Source of the DNA: a virus
IMG/VR virus record: IMGVR_UViG_3300030118_002002
Coordinates: 1-64,000 of that record
Length of the DNA stretch: 64,000 bases
Strand: one strand, 5' to 3'
The position numbers and the translations under genes are program-made. Below, piece after piece: positions 53,672-60,401 of this stretch; positions within the stretch are counted from its first letter, which is position 1; the number at the start of each line of letters is the position of its first letter. The notes beneath the pieces are model-generated. The model was given only the letters and a program-made list of their open reading frames with translations, did not search any database and was not told the DNA's origin.

Positions 53672-53700
53672 AGACCTCTGCATTGCAGGGGTCTTTTTTT
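53672..53700 (+). terminator. Intrinsic terminator after psbA
   Basis: A ten-pair stem AGACCTCTGC/GCAGGGGTCT (one G-T pair) with a three-base loop is followed by seven T residues. The arms resemble those of the terminator at 54181. Confidence 0.92.
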
Positions 53701-53701
53701 A

Positions 53702-53710
53702 TGCTAATAT
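53702..53710 (+). promoter_or_regulatory. Extended -10 candidate abutting the terminator
   Basis: TGCTAATAT directly follows the terminator T run and precedes the ATG at 53717 by six bases, so transcription would start at or very near the start codon. Confidence 0.45.
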
Positions 53711-53716
53711 ATCTCT

Positions 53717-53902
53717 ATGAAAAAAATAATCAATGCAATCACTCACCCATTGACTGTATGTAATTTTATACTGGTGGGTTCTCTTGTCCTTATACAGACA
53801 GTTCATACTCATGCTCACTATAAAATGGAGATTGATGTTCATGGATATTGTGCAAATGCTAACTTTAAGGATGAAACACTTGACACGGAAGAAGACTGGT
53901 AG
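53717..53902 (+). CDS. Small membrane protein after psbA
   Basis: This 61-residue protein has one predicted span (about residues 10-30, LTVCNFILVGSLVLIQTV) and an acidic tail (KDETLDTEEDW). I do not recognise it; it is not an Hli protein, because the chlorophyll-binding ExxNGR motif is absent. It has no ribosome site and is possibly leaderless. Confidence 0.5.
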   Translation: MKKIINAITHPLTVCNFILVGSLVLIQTVHTHAHYKMEIDVHGYCANANFKDETLDTEEDW

Positions 53903-53905
53903 TAT

Positions 53906-53913
53906 TATAAATA
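53906..53913 (+). promoter_or_regulatory. Late-promoter octamer TATAAATA before a non-coding stretch
   Basis: This is an exact late consensus. The next open frame of any plausibility is more than 300 bases downstream and past two terminators, so it appears to drive the non-coding element at 53914. Confidence 0.6.
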
Positions 53914-54152
53914 TTGATGAGTGACTGATCATTGCTCATGGAAGTGGCAGAATAACCCTGTTGGAATTTGGCGGGGTAATGCATCAAGTTAGAGGTGGTA
54001 CTCGCCCTCCCTAAAGGAGGTGAACCTTTACCAGAGGAACTTGAGTTGAACAGTACAAATTTTCGCTCTAGCGATTCCCTGTTCATGTCGGTACGAAAGT
54101 AATCCTTCCTTCCCCTTTTCGTTATAACATAGGAAGACCCTTCTGGGTCTTC
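53914..54152 (+). ncRNA. Candidate structured non-coding RNA
   Basis: Bases 53903-54219 carry no convincing gene. The stretch starts at an exact late promoter and ends in an intrinsic terminator, predicting an RNA of roughly 230 bases. It folds locally: CCTCC/GGAGG (54006-54020), TGAACAG (54047-54053) pairing with CTGTTCA (54079-54085) around an inner TCGC-TCTA-GCGA hairpin (54063-54074), and ATGAG/CTCAT near 53917-53939. No tRNA cloverleaf or T-loop was found. A tiny frame (MHQVRGGTRPP) ends before the CCTCC hairpin. Its family is unknown to me. Confidence 0.5.
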
Positions 54153-54157
54153 TCTCC
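54133..54157 (+). terminator. Intrinsic terminator ending the non-coding element
   Basis: An eight-pair stem GAAGACCC/GGGTCTTC with a TTCT loop is followed by a pyrimidine run, TCTCCTTTT. Confidence 0.8.
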
Positions 54158-54180
54158 TTTTGTTATTGCTTCGATATGTT

Positions 54181-54206
54181 AGACCTCTTTACAGGGGTCT
54201 TTTTTT
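54181..54206 (+). terminator. Second intrinsic terminator
   Basis: The stem AGACCTCT/AGGGGTCT (one G-T pair) with a TTAC loop is followed by seven T residues. It is a near copy of the psbA terminator; two terminators in series make the boundary tight. Confidence 0.88.
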
Positions 54207-54207
54207 A

Positions 54208-54216
54208 TGCTAAATT
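54208..54216 (+). promoter_or_regulatory. Extended -10 candidate abutting the terminator
   Basis: TGCTAAATT follows the T run at once, as at 53702 and 58084, and is followed within a few bases by ATG 54220 and ATG 54223. Confidence 0.35.
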
Positions 54217-54219
54217 ATC

Positions 54220-54330
54220 ATGATGACACTAACTACCGAACAACTCCTTCGCATATACATGAAGGCAAGAGTAAAGAAGGATCCTTATCCTCCTGTCCGT
54301 AGGCACTACAACGTAGCGACTTACGGATGA
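54220..54330 (+). CDS. Small basic protein, 36 residues
   Basis: ATG 54220 (or 54223) to TGA 54330 encodes MMTLTTEQLLRIYMKARVKK, then DPYPPVRRHYNVATYG. It overlaps the next gene as ATGA. The short length limits certainty, but the overlap and upstream promoter-like motif support it. Confidence 0.5.
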   Translation: MMTLTTEQLLRIYMKARVKKDPYPPVRRHYNVATYG

Positions 54331-54530
54331 AAGAGTTTTGGAAGGTCTGGAAGTATGCTTTAGGTTCTTTCAATGATGAGACAACAAAGAAGTATGACAA
54401 CTGGATCTGTATTATCAGAACCCTTATCATGGTTCAACTTGTAATCACCAACTGTTTTATTGTTGGTGGTAATATCAGGCACTGGAATGATCATCACATT
54501 CCTCCATCTTATGATAAATCTTATAAATAA
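54327..54530 (+). CDS. Conserved small cyanophage membrane protein
   Basis: This 67-residue protein, MKEFWKVWKYALGSFNDETT, then a span at about residues 28-48 (CIIRTLIMVQLVITNCFIVGG) and a His-rich tail (NIRHWNDHHIPP), has a pattern I associate with small proteins common in T4-like cyanophages. Function unknown. Confidence 0.65.
   Translation: MKEFWKVWKYALGSFNDETTKKYDNWICIIRTLIMVQLVITNCFIVGGNIRHWNDHHIPPSYDKSYK
54522..54529 (+). promoter_or_regulatory. Late-promoter octamer TATAAATA
   Basis: This is an exact late consensus overlapping the previous stop codon, 24 bases before the ATG at 54554. Confidence 0.65.
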
Positions 54531-54553
54531 GTGTATAAACACACAGATAACAG

Positions 54554-54838
54554 ATGCCTATAGCAAGAAACGCAGAGTTTGATAGCTCTGTTAGCAACAC
54601 ACTTAAAGAAAAAGACGGTGTACTTTCCGATGCTGCTGATGCTACTGCTCTTGATACATCAGGGTCTAATCCACAGTGGAGATTTAGAGAGAGAATTCTA
54701 AAAAAGATTGATAGAACTGCATTTGATGAGAGGATCGACTACTGGAGAAAGCAGGAGTTAGCGAAGAAAGCAGTCCTAGCAGACAGAGATTACATGGAGA
54801 AGCAGAAGACCATCAATGGTTCTTATCCATCGAGCTAA
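54554..54838 (+). CDS. Hypothetical protein, probably late
   Basis: This 94-residue charged helical protein (MPIARNAEFDSSVSNTLKEK, WRFRERILKKIDRTAFDERIDYW in parts) follows a late promoter. No family was recognised; a structural or packaged protein is possible. Confidence 0.55.
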   Translation: MPIARNAEFDSSVSNTLKEKDGVLSDAADATALDTSGSNPQWRFRERILKKIDRTAFDERIDYWRKQELAKKAVLADRDYMEKQKTINGSYPSS

Positions 54839-54855
54839 GATAATAAAACTTTGTT

Positions 54856-55446
54856 ATGATATTATGGACGGAACAGTTTGTCCTGACGGATACTACTGTC
54901 AAAAATTTGAAGAACAGATACAGAAACCCCTACTTTTTGAAGGGTGATTCTGTTTGGGGTCAACATTACACAGGTTACCATAGGAATCCTAACAACACTG
55001 CTAACACAGTGGATGGTAACTTTGTAGATAAAGAACTACTTCAGATCTACATACCAAAACTGAAGGAAGTTCTACAAAAAATTGGATTGTATAATAGTGA
55101 ATCTATATTCAGTTACGACAGCATTTGGGGTCAACTATATACAAGGGAACTCAGTGCGGTTATTGATGTTCATAATCATTATAAACATCCTAGTCAACTG
55201 GTTTCTTGGGTGCATTTCGTTGACGTTCCAAAACAAAAGTGCTTCTACTTTATGTTAGGAGATCAGAAAGTATATCCCGAAACACAGAGAACAAATGATA
55301 TAATATTTTATCCATCCTATGCACCACATGGTGTTGATAAGATGGAAGAAGGCAATGACAGGTTTGTTGTTGCAGGAAACATAGTACAGATGAGTAAACG
55401 TTTCGAGCGTAAATTCATTGACCCAAAAATACTGAAAGATTTATGA
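54856..55446 (+). CDS. 2OG-Fe(II) oxygenase-like protein (5)
   Basis: This is a 196-residue protein. VIDVHNHYKHPSQLVSWVHF, QKCFYFMLGD and IIFYPSYAPHGVDKMEEGND with RFVVAGNIV fit the beta-helix oxygenase pattern with a distal His, but the HxD is not exact (HNH). The ATG at 54856 is preceded by a possible -10 (TGTTATGAT) that overlaps it, so the start is uncertain. Confidence 0.5.
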   Translation: MILWTEQFVLTDTTVKNLKNRYRNPYFLKGDSVWGQHYTGYHRNPNNTANTVDGNFVDKELLQIYIPKLKEVLQKIGLYNSESIFSYDSIWGQLYTRELSAVIDVHNHYKHPSQLVSWVHFVDVPKQKCFYFMLGDQKVYPETQRTNDIIFYPSYAPHGVDKMEEGNDRFVVAGNIVQMSKRFERKFIDPKILKDL

Positions 55447-55679
55447 AAGCAGTTCTATGGTCTAGAGATAATTGTCAGTGGTGTGAGAGAGTCAAGCAAC
55501 TCTTTGCTGCTACTAATATAAGCGTGACTGAATACAAACTGGATAGAGACTTTACTAGACACCAGTTTTATGAGGAGTTTGAGGAGGGTGCTACCTTCCC
55601 ACAAGTTCAAATTGACAACAAACACATAGGCGGATGCAAGGACACACTACATCATCTCCAAGATCTAAAGATGATTTGA
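55443..55679 (+). CDS. grx: Glutaredoxin
   Basis: This 78-residue protein has the active site CQWC at residues 11-14 in LWSRDNCQWCERVKQLF, then TFPQVQIDNKHIGGCKDT, which holds the cis-Pro and GG glutathione-binding motifs. It can reduce phage NrdA. A 4-base overlap links it to the oxygenase gene. Confidence 0.92.
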   Translation: MKAVLWSRDNCQWCERVKQLFAATNISVTEYKLDRDFTRHQFYEEFEEGATFPQVQIDNKHIGGCKDTLHHLQDLKMI

Positions 55680-55683
55680 ACAA

Positions 55684-55726
55684 AGGTTCTGTTTTTCTTC
55701 TCACAAGGAATAGAAAAAGAAAACCT
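55684..55726. repeat. Long imperfect inverted repeat after the glutaredoxin gene
   Basis: Two 15-base arms (55684-55698 and 55712-55726) match at 13 positions and form an A/T-rich hairpin with a 13-base loop. There is no T tract after it. It could terminate, stabilise the mRNA end or regulate the promoter just downstream. Confidence 0.6.
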
Positions 55727-55736
55727 GTATTTTCTG

Positions 55737-55745
55737 TGCTATTAT
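55737..55745 (+). promoter_or_regulatory. Extended -10 candidate and ribosome-site hairpin
   Basis: TGCTATTAT would start transcription near 55752. The leader then holds CTCCCT (55759-55764) able to pair with AGGGAG (55775-55780), which is the likely ribosome site for the ATG at 55791, so translation may be conditional. Confidence 0.45.
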
Positions 55746-55790
55746 GGGGTATAAGAATCTCCCTACATATACACAGGGAGACATAAACAA

Positions 55791-56021
55791 ATGGATCTAA
55801 ACATTACAGCAGTTATCATTGCCCTCAGTGTGACTGTGCTCCTCCTAGCGATAGGAGTATCTCTTGTGATTGGTTACTTGTTACGTGCATATATACATGA
55901 CGTGACACCTCAGTACACTCATCCTGAGATGTTTGACGAGAATGGTAACCCCATTGCTGATGAATTGATCGCCTTTCGATTTGAGAATGGCAAACCCGAA
56001 CTAGATGATCTTGAAGACTAA
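55791..56021 (+). CDS. Small membrane protein with acidic tail
   Basis: This 76-residue protein has one long span at about residues 5-33 (ITAVIIALSVTVLLLAIGVS and LVIGYLL), then HPEMFDENGNPIADELIAFR and a highly acidic end. This small protein type appears conserved in T4-like cyanophages; function unknown. Confidence 0.65.
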   Translation: MDLNITAVIIALSVTVLLLAIGVSLVIGYLLRAYIHDVTPQYTHPEMFDENGNPIADELIAFRFENGKPELDDLED

Positions 56022-56023
56022 TT

Positions 56024-56476
56024 ATGGCAAAACTACCACCTAATCCTCTTGTTTCTGAGATACTCAGAGCAGCTCATGGTGCTAAAACTGTTGAGAAAAA
56101 AGTAGAAGTACTTACAAAGTACAAGAGAGATGATGTAAAAGCATGTTTGATTTGGAACTTTGATAAAGCAATCAGAAGTGCTATTCCTGAGGGAGATGTC
56201 CCTTACAAACCAAATGATGCTCCCATAGGAGTTGATGGAGGACATACACGTTTGATTCATGAGTGGAGATCACTCTACAATTTTATAAGAGGTGGTAACA
56301 ATAGACTATCTCAGATGAAACGTGAGACAATGCTAGTCCAGATGTTAGAGTCATTACATAAGGACGAGGCAGAAGTATTAGTTCTAGTGAAAGATAAAGA
56401 ACTACAAAGCAAGTATCGTATCACTAGAAACGTAGTAGAGAAAGCATATCCGGAGATAGTTTGGAAGGATAGGTGA
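56024..56476 (+). CDS. DUF6433 family protein
   Basis: This 150-residue protein has NPLVSEILRAAHGAKTVEKK, ACLIWNFDKAIRSAIPEGDVPYKPNDAP (in two parts), HTRLIHEWRSLYNFIRGGNN, LSQMKRETMLVQMLESLHKDEAE and RNVVEKAYPEIVW. I associate this pattern with DUF6433, a conserved cyanophage family, possibly transcription or replication related. It overlaps the radical SAM gene by 4 bases. Confidence 0.7.
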   Translation: MAKLPPNPLVSEILRAAHGAKTVEKKVEVLTKYKRDDVKACLIWNFDKAIRSAIPEGDVPYKPNDAPIGVDGGHTRLIHEWRSLYNFIRGGNNRLSQMKRETMLVQMLESLHKDEAEVLVLVKDKELQSKYRITRNVVEKAYPEIVWKDR

Positions 56477-57603
56477 AGTTCCTAATTGATCTGACAGATC
56501 ATTGCAACTCCAAGTGTCCTTTATGTGCTAGACATAAGACCTCATACAATGATGAGGTAGCGGTCTTGAAACCAGACCCATCTATGAATCGCTCTTCCAT
56601 ATCACTCGCTGATTGGAAGAGATGGTTTCCTATCGAGACTCTTAGAAAGACAGAACTGATATATTTTCAAGGATCATTCGGTGAACCCTCATTGAATGAG
56701 GATTTGTTAGACATATATTCTTACACTCTCAACGCTAACAGTAGTATAGTCTTCCAGATGAGTACCAATGGTGGTACACGAGACCAAGAGTTCTGGGGTA
56801 GACTAGGTGCTCTCATGGCATCATCACACAGAGATAGTTTTCTTATCTTTTCCATAGATGGTTTGTCAGATACTCTACAACAGTACAGAGTAGGTGTAGA
56901 TTATAATAAAGTTATAGACAGTGCTAGAGCATTTATAAAGGCAGGAGGTCCTGCTGTCTGGAGGATGCTAGTATTCAAACACAACCAACATCAAATCAAA
57001 CGATGTAGAAATCTTAGTAGACTGATGGGGTTCAAAGACTTCAGACATACTAATGTAAACGATCTATATGATGCTAGTGGTAAGGGAGATGGTACATTTA
57101 CATATGAATACAGGGGAGTGGTACATAAACTAGAGGGTGTTGATGGTCATGTGTTCCAGCAGCCACCCGCAGCAGAGGATACAGAGATTGATTGTAGGTA
57201 TGGTCATGGTATCAAGAGTCCTGGTCAACTTAGGATAGACAGTCGTGGTATTGTTCATGCTTGCTGCTTCCACCAGAGTAGACTACGCTTTTTCTATCCT
57301 GACTACTATGTTCATGGCGATATAGATTCCCCTGCTATCTACAGGGACATAAACAATCCTAACAAAGGAGTTGGTGCTGAGTATATGCAGAAAGTATTTT
57401 ACGATAGTATGATTCCACTCATAGAAAATCAGGGTGGGTTGAAATCTTTATCTTTAAAACATAATTCACTTGAGGATATATTAAACACGCCATTATTCCA
57501 GTGTACACTTGTAGAGTCATGGAATAAGAGACCTCATATTTGTTCAGATTATTGTGGTGTGAAAAGAAAAAATGTAACAACCGATACTAAATCACTTGAC
57601 TAA
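56473..57603 (+). CDS. Radical SAM protein with Cys-rich C-terminus
   Basis: This 376-residue protein starts at GTG 56473. CNSKCPLC at residues 11-18 is the CxxxCxxC [4Fe-4S]/SAM motif, FQGSFGEPSLNEDL gives the GGEP-like SAM contact, and FSIDGLSDTLQQYRVGV is typical of the barrel. The C-terminus has CRYGHG, HACCFHQ and CSDYCG, which look like SPASM/twitch auxiliary-cluster ligands. Such enzymes modify peptides or carbohydrates; the substrate is unknown. Confidence 0.8.
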   Translation: MKFLIDLTDHCNSKCPLCARHKTSYNDEVAVLKPDPSMNRSSISLADWKRWFPIETLRKTELIYFQGSFGEPSLNEDLLDIYSYTLNANSSIVFQMSTNGGTRDQEFWGRLGALMASSHRDSFLIFSIDGLSDTLQQYRVGVDYNKVIDSARAFIKAGGPAVWRMLVFKHNQHQIKRCRNLSRLMGFKDFRHTNVNDLYDASGKGDGTFTYEYRGVVHKLEGVDGHVFQQPPAAEDTEIDCRYGHGIKSPGQLRIDSRGIVHACCFHQSRLRFFYPDYYVHGDIDSPAIYRDINNPNKGVGAEYMQKVFYDSMIPLIENQGGLKSLSLKHNSLEDILNTPLFQCTLVESWNKRPHICSDYCGVKRKNVTTDTKSLD

Positions 57604-57631
57604 ATAATTTCGTCATGGTATCATGACATTA

Positions 57632-57691
57632 CGTTCATCACCTTCGGGTGACGCAAGTAAGCCGACACGGAACGGGTTCGTTCATCCCATG
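57632..57691 (+). promoter_or_regulatory. Glutamine-II (Downstream-peptide) riboswitch candidate
   Basis: CGTTC (57632-57636) pairs with GAACG (57670-57674) as the closing helix; TCACC-TTCG-GGTGA (57638-57651) is the inner hairpin; GACGCAAGTAAGCC (57650-57663) matches the conserved junction of the glnA/Downstream-peptide motif. A second CGTTC at 57679-57683 can pair instead with the same GAACG, giving two exclusive folds just before the start codon at 57689. Known members bind L-glutamine and sit before small peptides in marine cyanobacteria and their phages, exactly this context. Confidence 0.75.
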
Positions 57692-57853
57692 ATACTACAC
57701 TTGTTACTTTATGCTTCTCTTGAATGTTCTCAAGCATCTGCTCTAATTGATCAGATAATTAAGGACAACTTGTTGAGCGAGTACGAGAAAACGGAATTGA
57801 TTCTTTATGTAAGAGAAGCAACTCCTAGTTGTTGGGACGCAAATGCCGACTGA
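57689..57853 (+). CDS. Small protein under the glutamine-riboswitch candidate
   Basis: ATG 57689 gives 54 residues: MILHLLLYASLECSQASALI, a helical middle, then ILYVREATPSCWDANAD. The TPxCxWDAND-like end recalls a small cyanophage family. The frame is open from ATG 57623, but those 22 residues are encoded by the riboswitch and are probably not translated. Its function is unknown; in cyanobacteria such Downstream-peptide products relate to nitrogen regulation. Confidence 0.65.
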   Translation: MILHLLLYASLECSQASALIDQIIKDNLLSEYEKTELILYVREATPSCWDANAD

Positions 57854-57893
57854 AGGAACGGTCTAAACAACCTCATCCTACAGGAGAAAACCG

Positions 57894-58037
57894 ATGGCAA
57901 CAGTCACATACCGTGGTGTCGAGTACGACACCGAAGAGTACAACGCAAGAGTAATTGCGGAAGCAGACAAGCAAAGAAATCATGATCTAATGTATCGTGG
58001 TATCAAAGTAGAACGTAGGTTCGCTTCAAAAAGTTAA
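57894..58037 (+). CDS. DUF4278-like small protein, 47 residues
   Basis: ATG 57894 follows a strong ribosome site (CAGGAG). The product MATVTYRGVEYDTEEYNARV, then a helix and LMYRGIKVERRFASKS, contains two YRG blocks as in DUF4278, a small family common in cyanobacteria and cyanophages. A terminator follows. Confidence 0.75.
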   Translation: MATVTYRGVEYDTEEYNARVIAEADKQRNHDLMYRGIKVERRFASKS

Positions 58038-58056
58038 CTTTACTGCTTGTCTATTG

Positions 58057-58082
58057 GGAGGGTCTTGCACCCTCCTTTTTTT
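58057..58082 (+). terminator. Intrinsic terminator after the DUF4278 gene
   Basis: A seven-pair stem GGAGGGT/ACCCTCC with a CTTGC loop is followed by seven T residues. Confidence 0.93.
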
Positions 58083-58083
58083 A

Positions 58084-58092
58084 TGCTATAAT
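58084..58092 (+). promoter_or_regulatory. Extended -10 promoter TGCTATAAT abutting the terminator
   Basis: It is one base after the T run. The ATG at 58099 lies 7 bases after the -10, at the expected transcription start, with TTGCAC 16 bases upstream as a weak -35 inside the terminator stem. It would drive the thyX group. Confidence 0.6.
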
Positions 58093-58098
58093 TTTGTC

Positions 58099-58251
58099 AT
58101 GGATAGAGACAAACTGAAAATTATAGTCTCCGACTTGGAGATGCTACTATCTGCACTCAAGGCAGAGGTATGGAGTGACGAACAGTCCTATAAATACGAT
58201 GACCTAGATCCAGTTGAAGTGGATTATGGTGATCAAATAGAGGACATATGA
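58099..58251 (+). CDS. Small acidic protein before thyX
   Basis: ATG 58099 gives 50 residues: MDRDKLKIIVSDLEMLLSAL then an acidic tail (YDDLDPVEVDYGDQIEDI). The upstream in-frame ATG at 58054 lies in the terminator and is rejected. It is probably leaderless, and overlaps thyX as ATGA. Function unknown. Confidence 0.6.
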   Translation: MDRDKLKIIVSDLEMLLSALKAEVWSDEQSYKYDDLDPVEVDYGDQIEDI

Positions 58252-58895
58252 ACGTCAAATTAGTAAGCATCACTCCTGATGCAGAAAAAACTATGGCATA
58301 CATTGCCAGAGTATCTAACCCATCTAATCAGGAGAATGAAAAGTATGCTGGTTTACTGAAGTATTGTATCAAGCACAATCACTGGTCAGTTTTTGAACAG
58401 GCAACAATGACTTTAGAGATAGGGACTACACGTGCTATTGCAGCACAGATTCTAAGGCATAGGTCATTCACGTTTCAAGAATTCAGTCAACGCTATGCAC
58501 AGACTGATCATCTAGGAGAGATTCCTATACCAGATCTCAGAAGACAGGACGAAAAGAATCGTCAGAACTCTACTGATGACTTGGATGAGTTTGTAAAACA
58601 GAAGTTAGAATTGCAGATAAAAACTTTGTTCAGTTCAGCAGAGGCATTGTATCATCAGATGCTAGAGGAGGGTGTTGCGAAGGAGTGTGCAAGGTTTGTT
58701 TTACCACTAGCAACACCTACAAAAATTTACATGACAGGGTCTTGTCGGTCTTGGATTCACTATATAAACTTAAGGTCTGCACACGGAACTCAAAAGGAAC
58801 ACATGGAGATCGCTAGGGAATGTGCCTGTATTTTTGCGGGACAATTCCCTGCTGTTGCAGAGGCACTAGGTTGGGAACACGGATCGCTGGCATAA
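58248..58895 (+). CDS. thyX: Flavin-dependent thymidylate synthase
   Basis: ThyX makes dTMP from dUMP with FAD. The signature RHRX7S is exact at R70-H71-R72 to S80 (LRHRSFTFQEFSQRY). HNHWSVFEQATMTLEI, ARFVLPLATPTKIYMTGSCR and INLRSAHGTQKEHMEIA are also typical. At 215 residues it is of normal length. It overlaps the next gene by 25 bases. Confidence 0.95.
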   Translation: MNVKLVSITPDAEKTMAYIARVSNPSNQENEKYAGLLKYCIKHNHWSVFEQATMTLEIGTTRAIAAQILRHRSFTFQEFSQRYAQTDHLGEIPIPDLRRQDEKNRQNSTDDLDEFVKQKLELQIKTLFSSAEALYHQMLEEGVAKECARFVLPLATPTKIYMTGSCRSWIHYINLRSAHGTQKEHMEIARECACIFAGQFPAVAEALGWEHGSLA

Positions 58896-59905
58896 ATTTA
58901 TCCAAGAATGGTTCTCTCGCTATCATAAATGATGGGAAGGTCGAGTTTTATCTAGAAGAAGAAAGACTCAGTAGAATCAAGAGAGATCGTGGTGCAAAAT
59001 TTTTGGTAGAAAAATACCTTGATGGAGTAGATGCTGTTGCTATATGTGATTGTTATACAAAGTATTATCCTAAGAAGTTTTTACAGAGAACTAAGGAGAA
59101 GGAAGCAGTTTGTAAAGTCATAAGAAATAAGAACATACCGATACTAGATTACAGACAGAGACATCATGAGTGTCATGCTGCTAACGCACGTTACGGATCA
59201 CCATTTGATGACTGTGCTGTCTTAGTAATGGACGGTAAAGGATCAGTTCATGATCACAATAACCTTAGATTTTGTGAGATTGAAAGTATATTTGATAACT
59301 TTAATCCTGTGTTCAAACACTACTCTACCTTCTGGAGTGAAGATGAATGTAAAAAATTAGAGAAACCATATTGGGAATCAATGAATACACAGGAACTATT
59401 CATGGAGGGTGAGGACTGTCATAGTGAGAATACAGATGGTTTTATACTCTATAGTGATAGGACTAGCGTTGGACAGGCATATAGAAGGGTCTCAAGAGAG
59501 TGTGGGTTTGATGAGTTAGATGCAGGGAAGACAATGGGACTGTCAGCATATGGATCTGGACGTGTTGATTTATTCAATGAAGAGTATGGTCATAGTCTTT
59601 GTAGCAAAGAATTATATGCGAAGGAAGATAGCACAGGATACTATGGTAATCAAAAACCAGTAGACCTAGCATATAATTTACAAAAGTCAGCAGAAAAACA
59701 TGCAATATACATGGTAGCGATGGCAATAAATCTAACAAATAATAAGAATGTGTGTGTAACTGGTGGTTTTTTCTTGAATTGTGTAGCAAATAACGCTATC
59801 ATAAAAAATGTAGATGTAAATCTATATGCAGACCCACTCTCTTATGATGGTGGTCTAGCAATAGGTTCAGCATTACTTGCATACTATGAACATTTTCGTA
59901 ACTGA
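58871..59905 (+). CDS. Carbamoyltransferase N-terminal domain protein (A)
   Basis: This matches the Kae1-like N-terminal domain of NodU/TobZ carbamoyltransferases: GINLSKNGSLAIINDGKVEF, YLEEERLSRIKRDRG, RQRHHECHAANARYGSPFDD, DAGKTMGLSAYGSG and VCVTGGFFLNCVANN with DGGLAIGSALLAYYEH. The C-terminal domain is absent and appears as a separate gene at 60891. No ATG lies at the right place; TTG 58871 (344 residues) is my choice, with thyX overlapped by 25 bases. The function would be O-carbamoylation of a sugar or small molecule using carbamoyl phosphate and ATP. Confidence 0.8.
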   Translation: MGTRIAGINLSKNGSLAIINDGKVEFYLEEERLSRIKRDRGAKFLVEKYLDGVDAVAICDCYTKYYPKKFLQRTKEKEAVCKVIRNKNIPILDYRQRHHECHAANARYGSPFDDCAVLVMDGKGSVHDHNNLRFCEIESIFDNFNPVFKHYSTFWSEDECKKLEKPYWESMNTQELFMEGEDCHSENTDGFILYSDRTSVGQAYRRVSRECGFDELDAGKTMGLSAYGSGRVDLFNEEYGHSLCSKELYAKEDSTGYYGNQKPVDLAYNLQKSAEKHAIYMVAMAINLTNNKNVCVTGGFFLNCVANNAIIKNVDVNLYADPLSYDGGLAIGSALLAYYEHFRN

Positions 59906-60401
59906 TCCATCACCTGTTGTATCGGCACAAGTATTACCTGACAAACACATAGTCAAGATGCCACTAGAGACATGTCAAATGCTTTCTATTGTGTGCTCTG
60001 AGAAGTGGGGTCACGGTTATGGTGAGATACATCGTATCAATGGTGAACCATACAAAACATCTAAAGGTGCGTTTCATAACCACCCTTGTACTATCTGGGC
60101 AAATGAATCACTCATCAATACATGGTGGTTAGTTGCTCATGGTATAGGACTGTGTCAGGAATACACCCACAGATATAATAAGATACATAGTTGTCAGAGA
60201 ACGTTAGAAGAAGCAAAGAGTATCATACCGTTTGGTTATCACAATACACCAGAGTCATTCACCTTTGCAGGTCCTGACCAGTTCAAGCATGACAAAACTA
60301 TTGATATCTTTACTGCTTACAAACGTTACATTGCCTCTAAACCTTGGGTCGCAAACAATTATTTGCGTGACCCATCTCGTAAACCTTCTTGGATATTATG
60401 A
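59886..60401 (+). CDS. Pyrimidine-dimer glycosylase-like (Pyr_excise) protein
   Basis: ATG 59886 gives 171 residues. MNIFVTDPSPVVSAQVLPDK, HIVKMPLETCQMLSIVCSEK, WANESLINTWWLVAHGIGLC and EYTHRYNKIHSC recall small phage proteins annotated as pyrimidine dimer DNA glycosylase or a related family. The exact activity is not certain. It overlaps the carbamoyltransferase gene by 20 bases, separating the two halves of that enzyme. Confidence 0.5.
   Translation: MNIFVTDPSPVVSAQVLPDKHIVKMPLETCQMLSIVCSEKWGHGYGEIHRINGEPYKTSKGAFHNHPCTIWANESLINTWWLVAHGIGLCQEYTHRYNKIHSCQRTLEEAKSIIPFGYHNTPESFTFAGPDQFKHDKTIDIFTAYKRYIASKPWVANNYLRDPSRKPSWIL

Noticed and set aside
53717-53902. High-light-inducible (hli) gene next to psbA
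   Set aside because: The single-span protein lacks the chlorophyll-binding ExxNGR motif that defines the family.
53865-54086. Minus-strand open frame of 73 codons across the non-coding element
   Set aside because: Its start and end lie across the late promoter and hairpins, it has no ribosome site or recognisable sequence, and it reads like a by-chance frame.
53914-54152. tRNA or tmRNA gene after psbA
   Set aside because: No seven-pair acceptor stem, T-loop (GTTCGA-like) or CCA context could be assembled.
57623-57688. N-terminal extension of the riboswitch-controlled gene starting at ATG 57623
   Set aside because: These codons coincide with the paired and conserved positions of the riboswitch candidate, and the next ATG sits at the expected distance after it.
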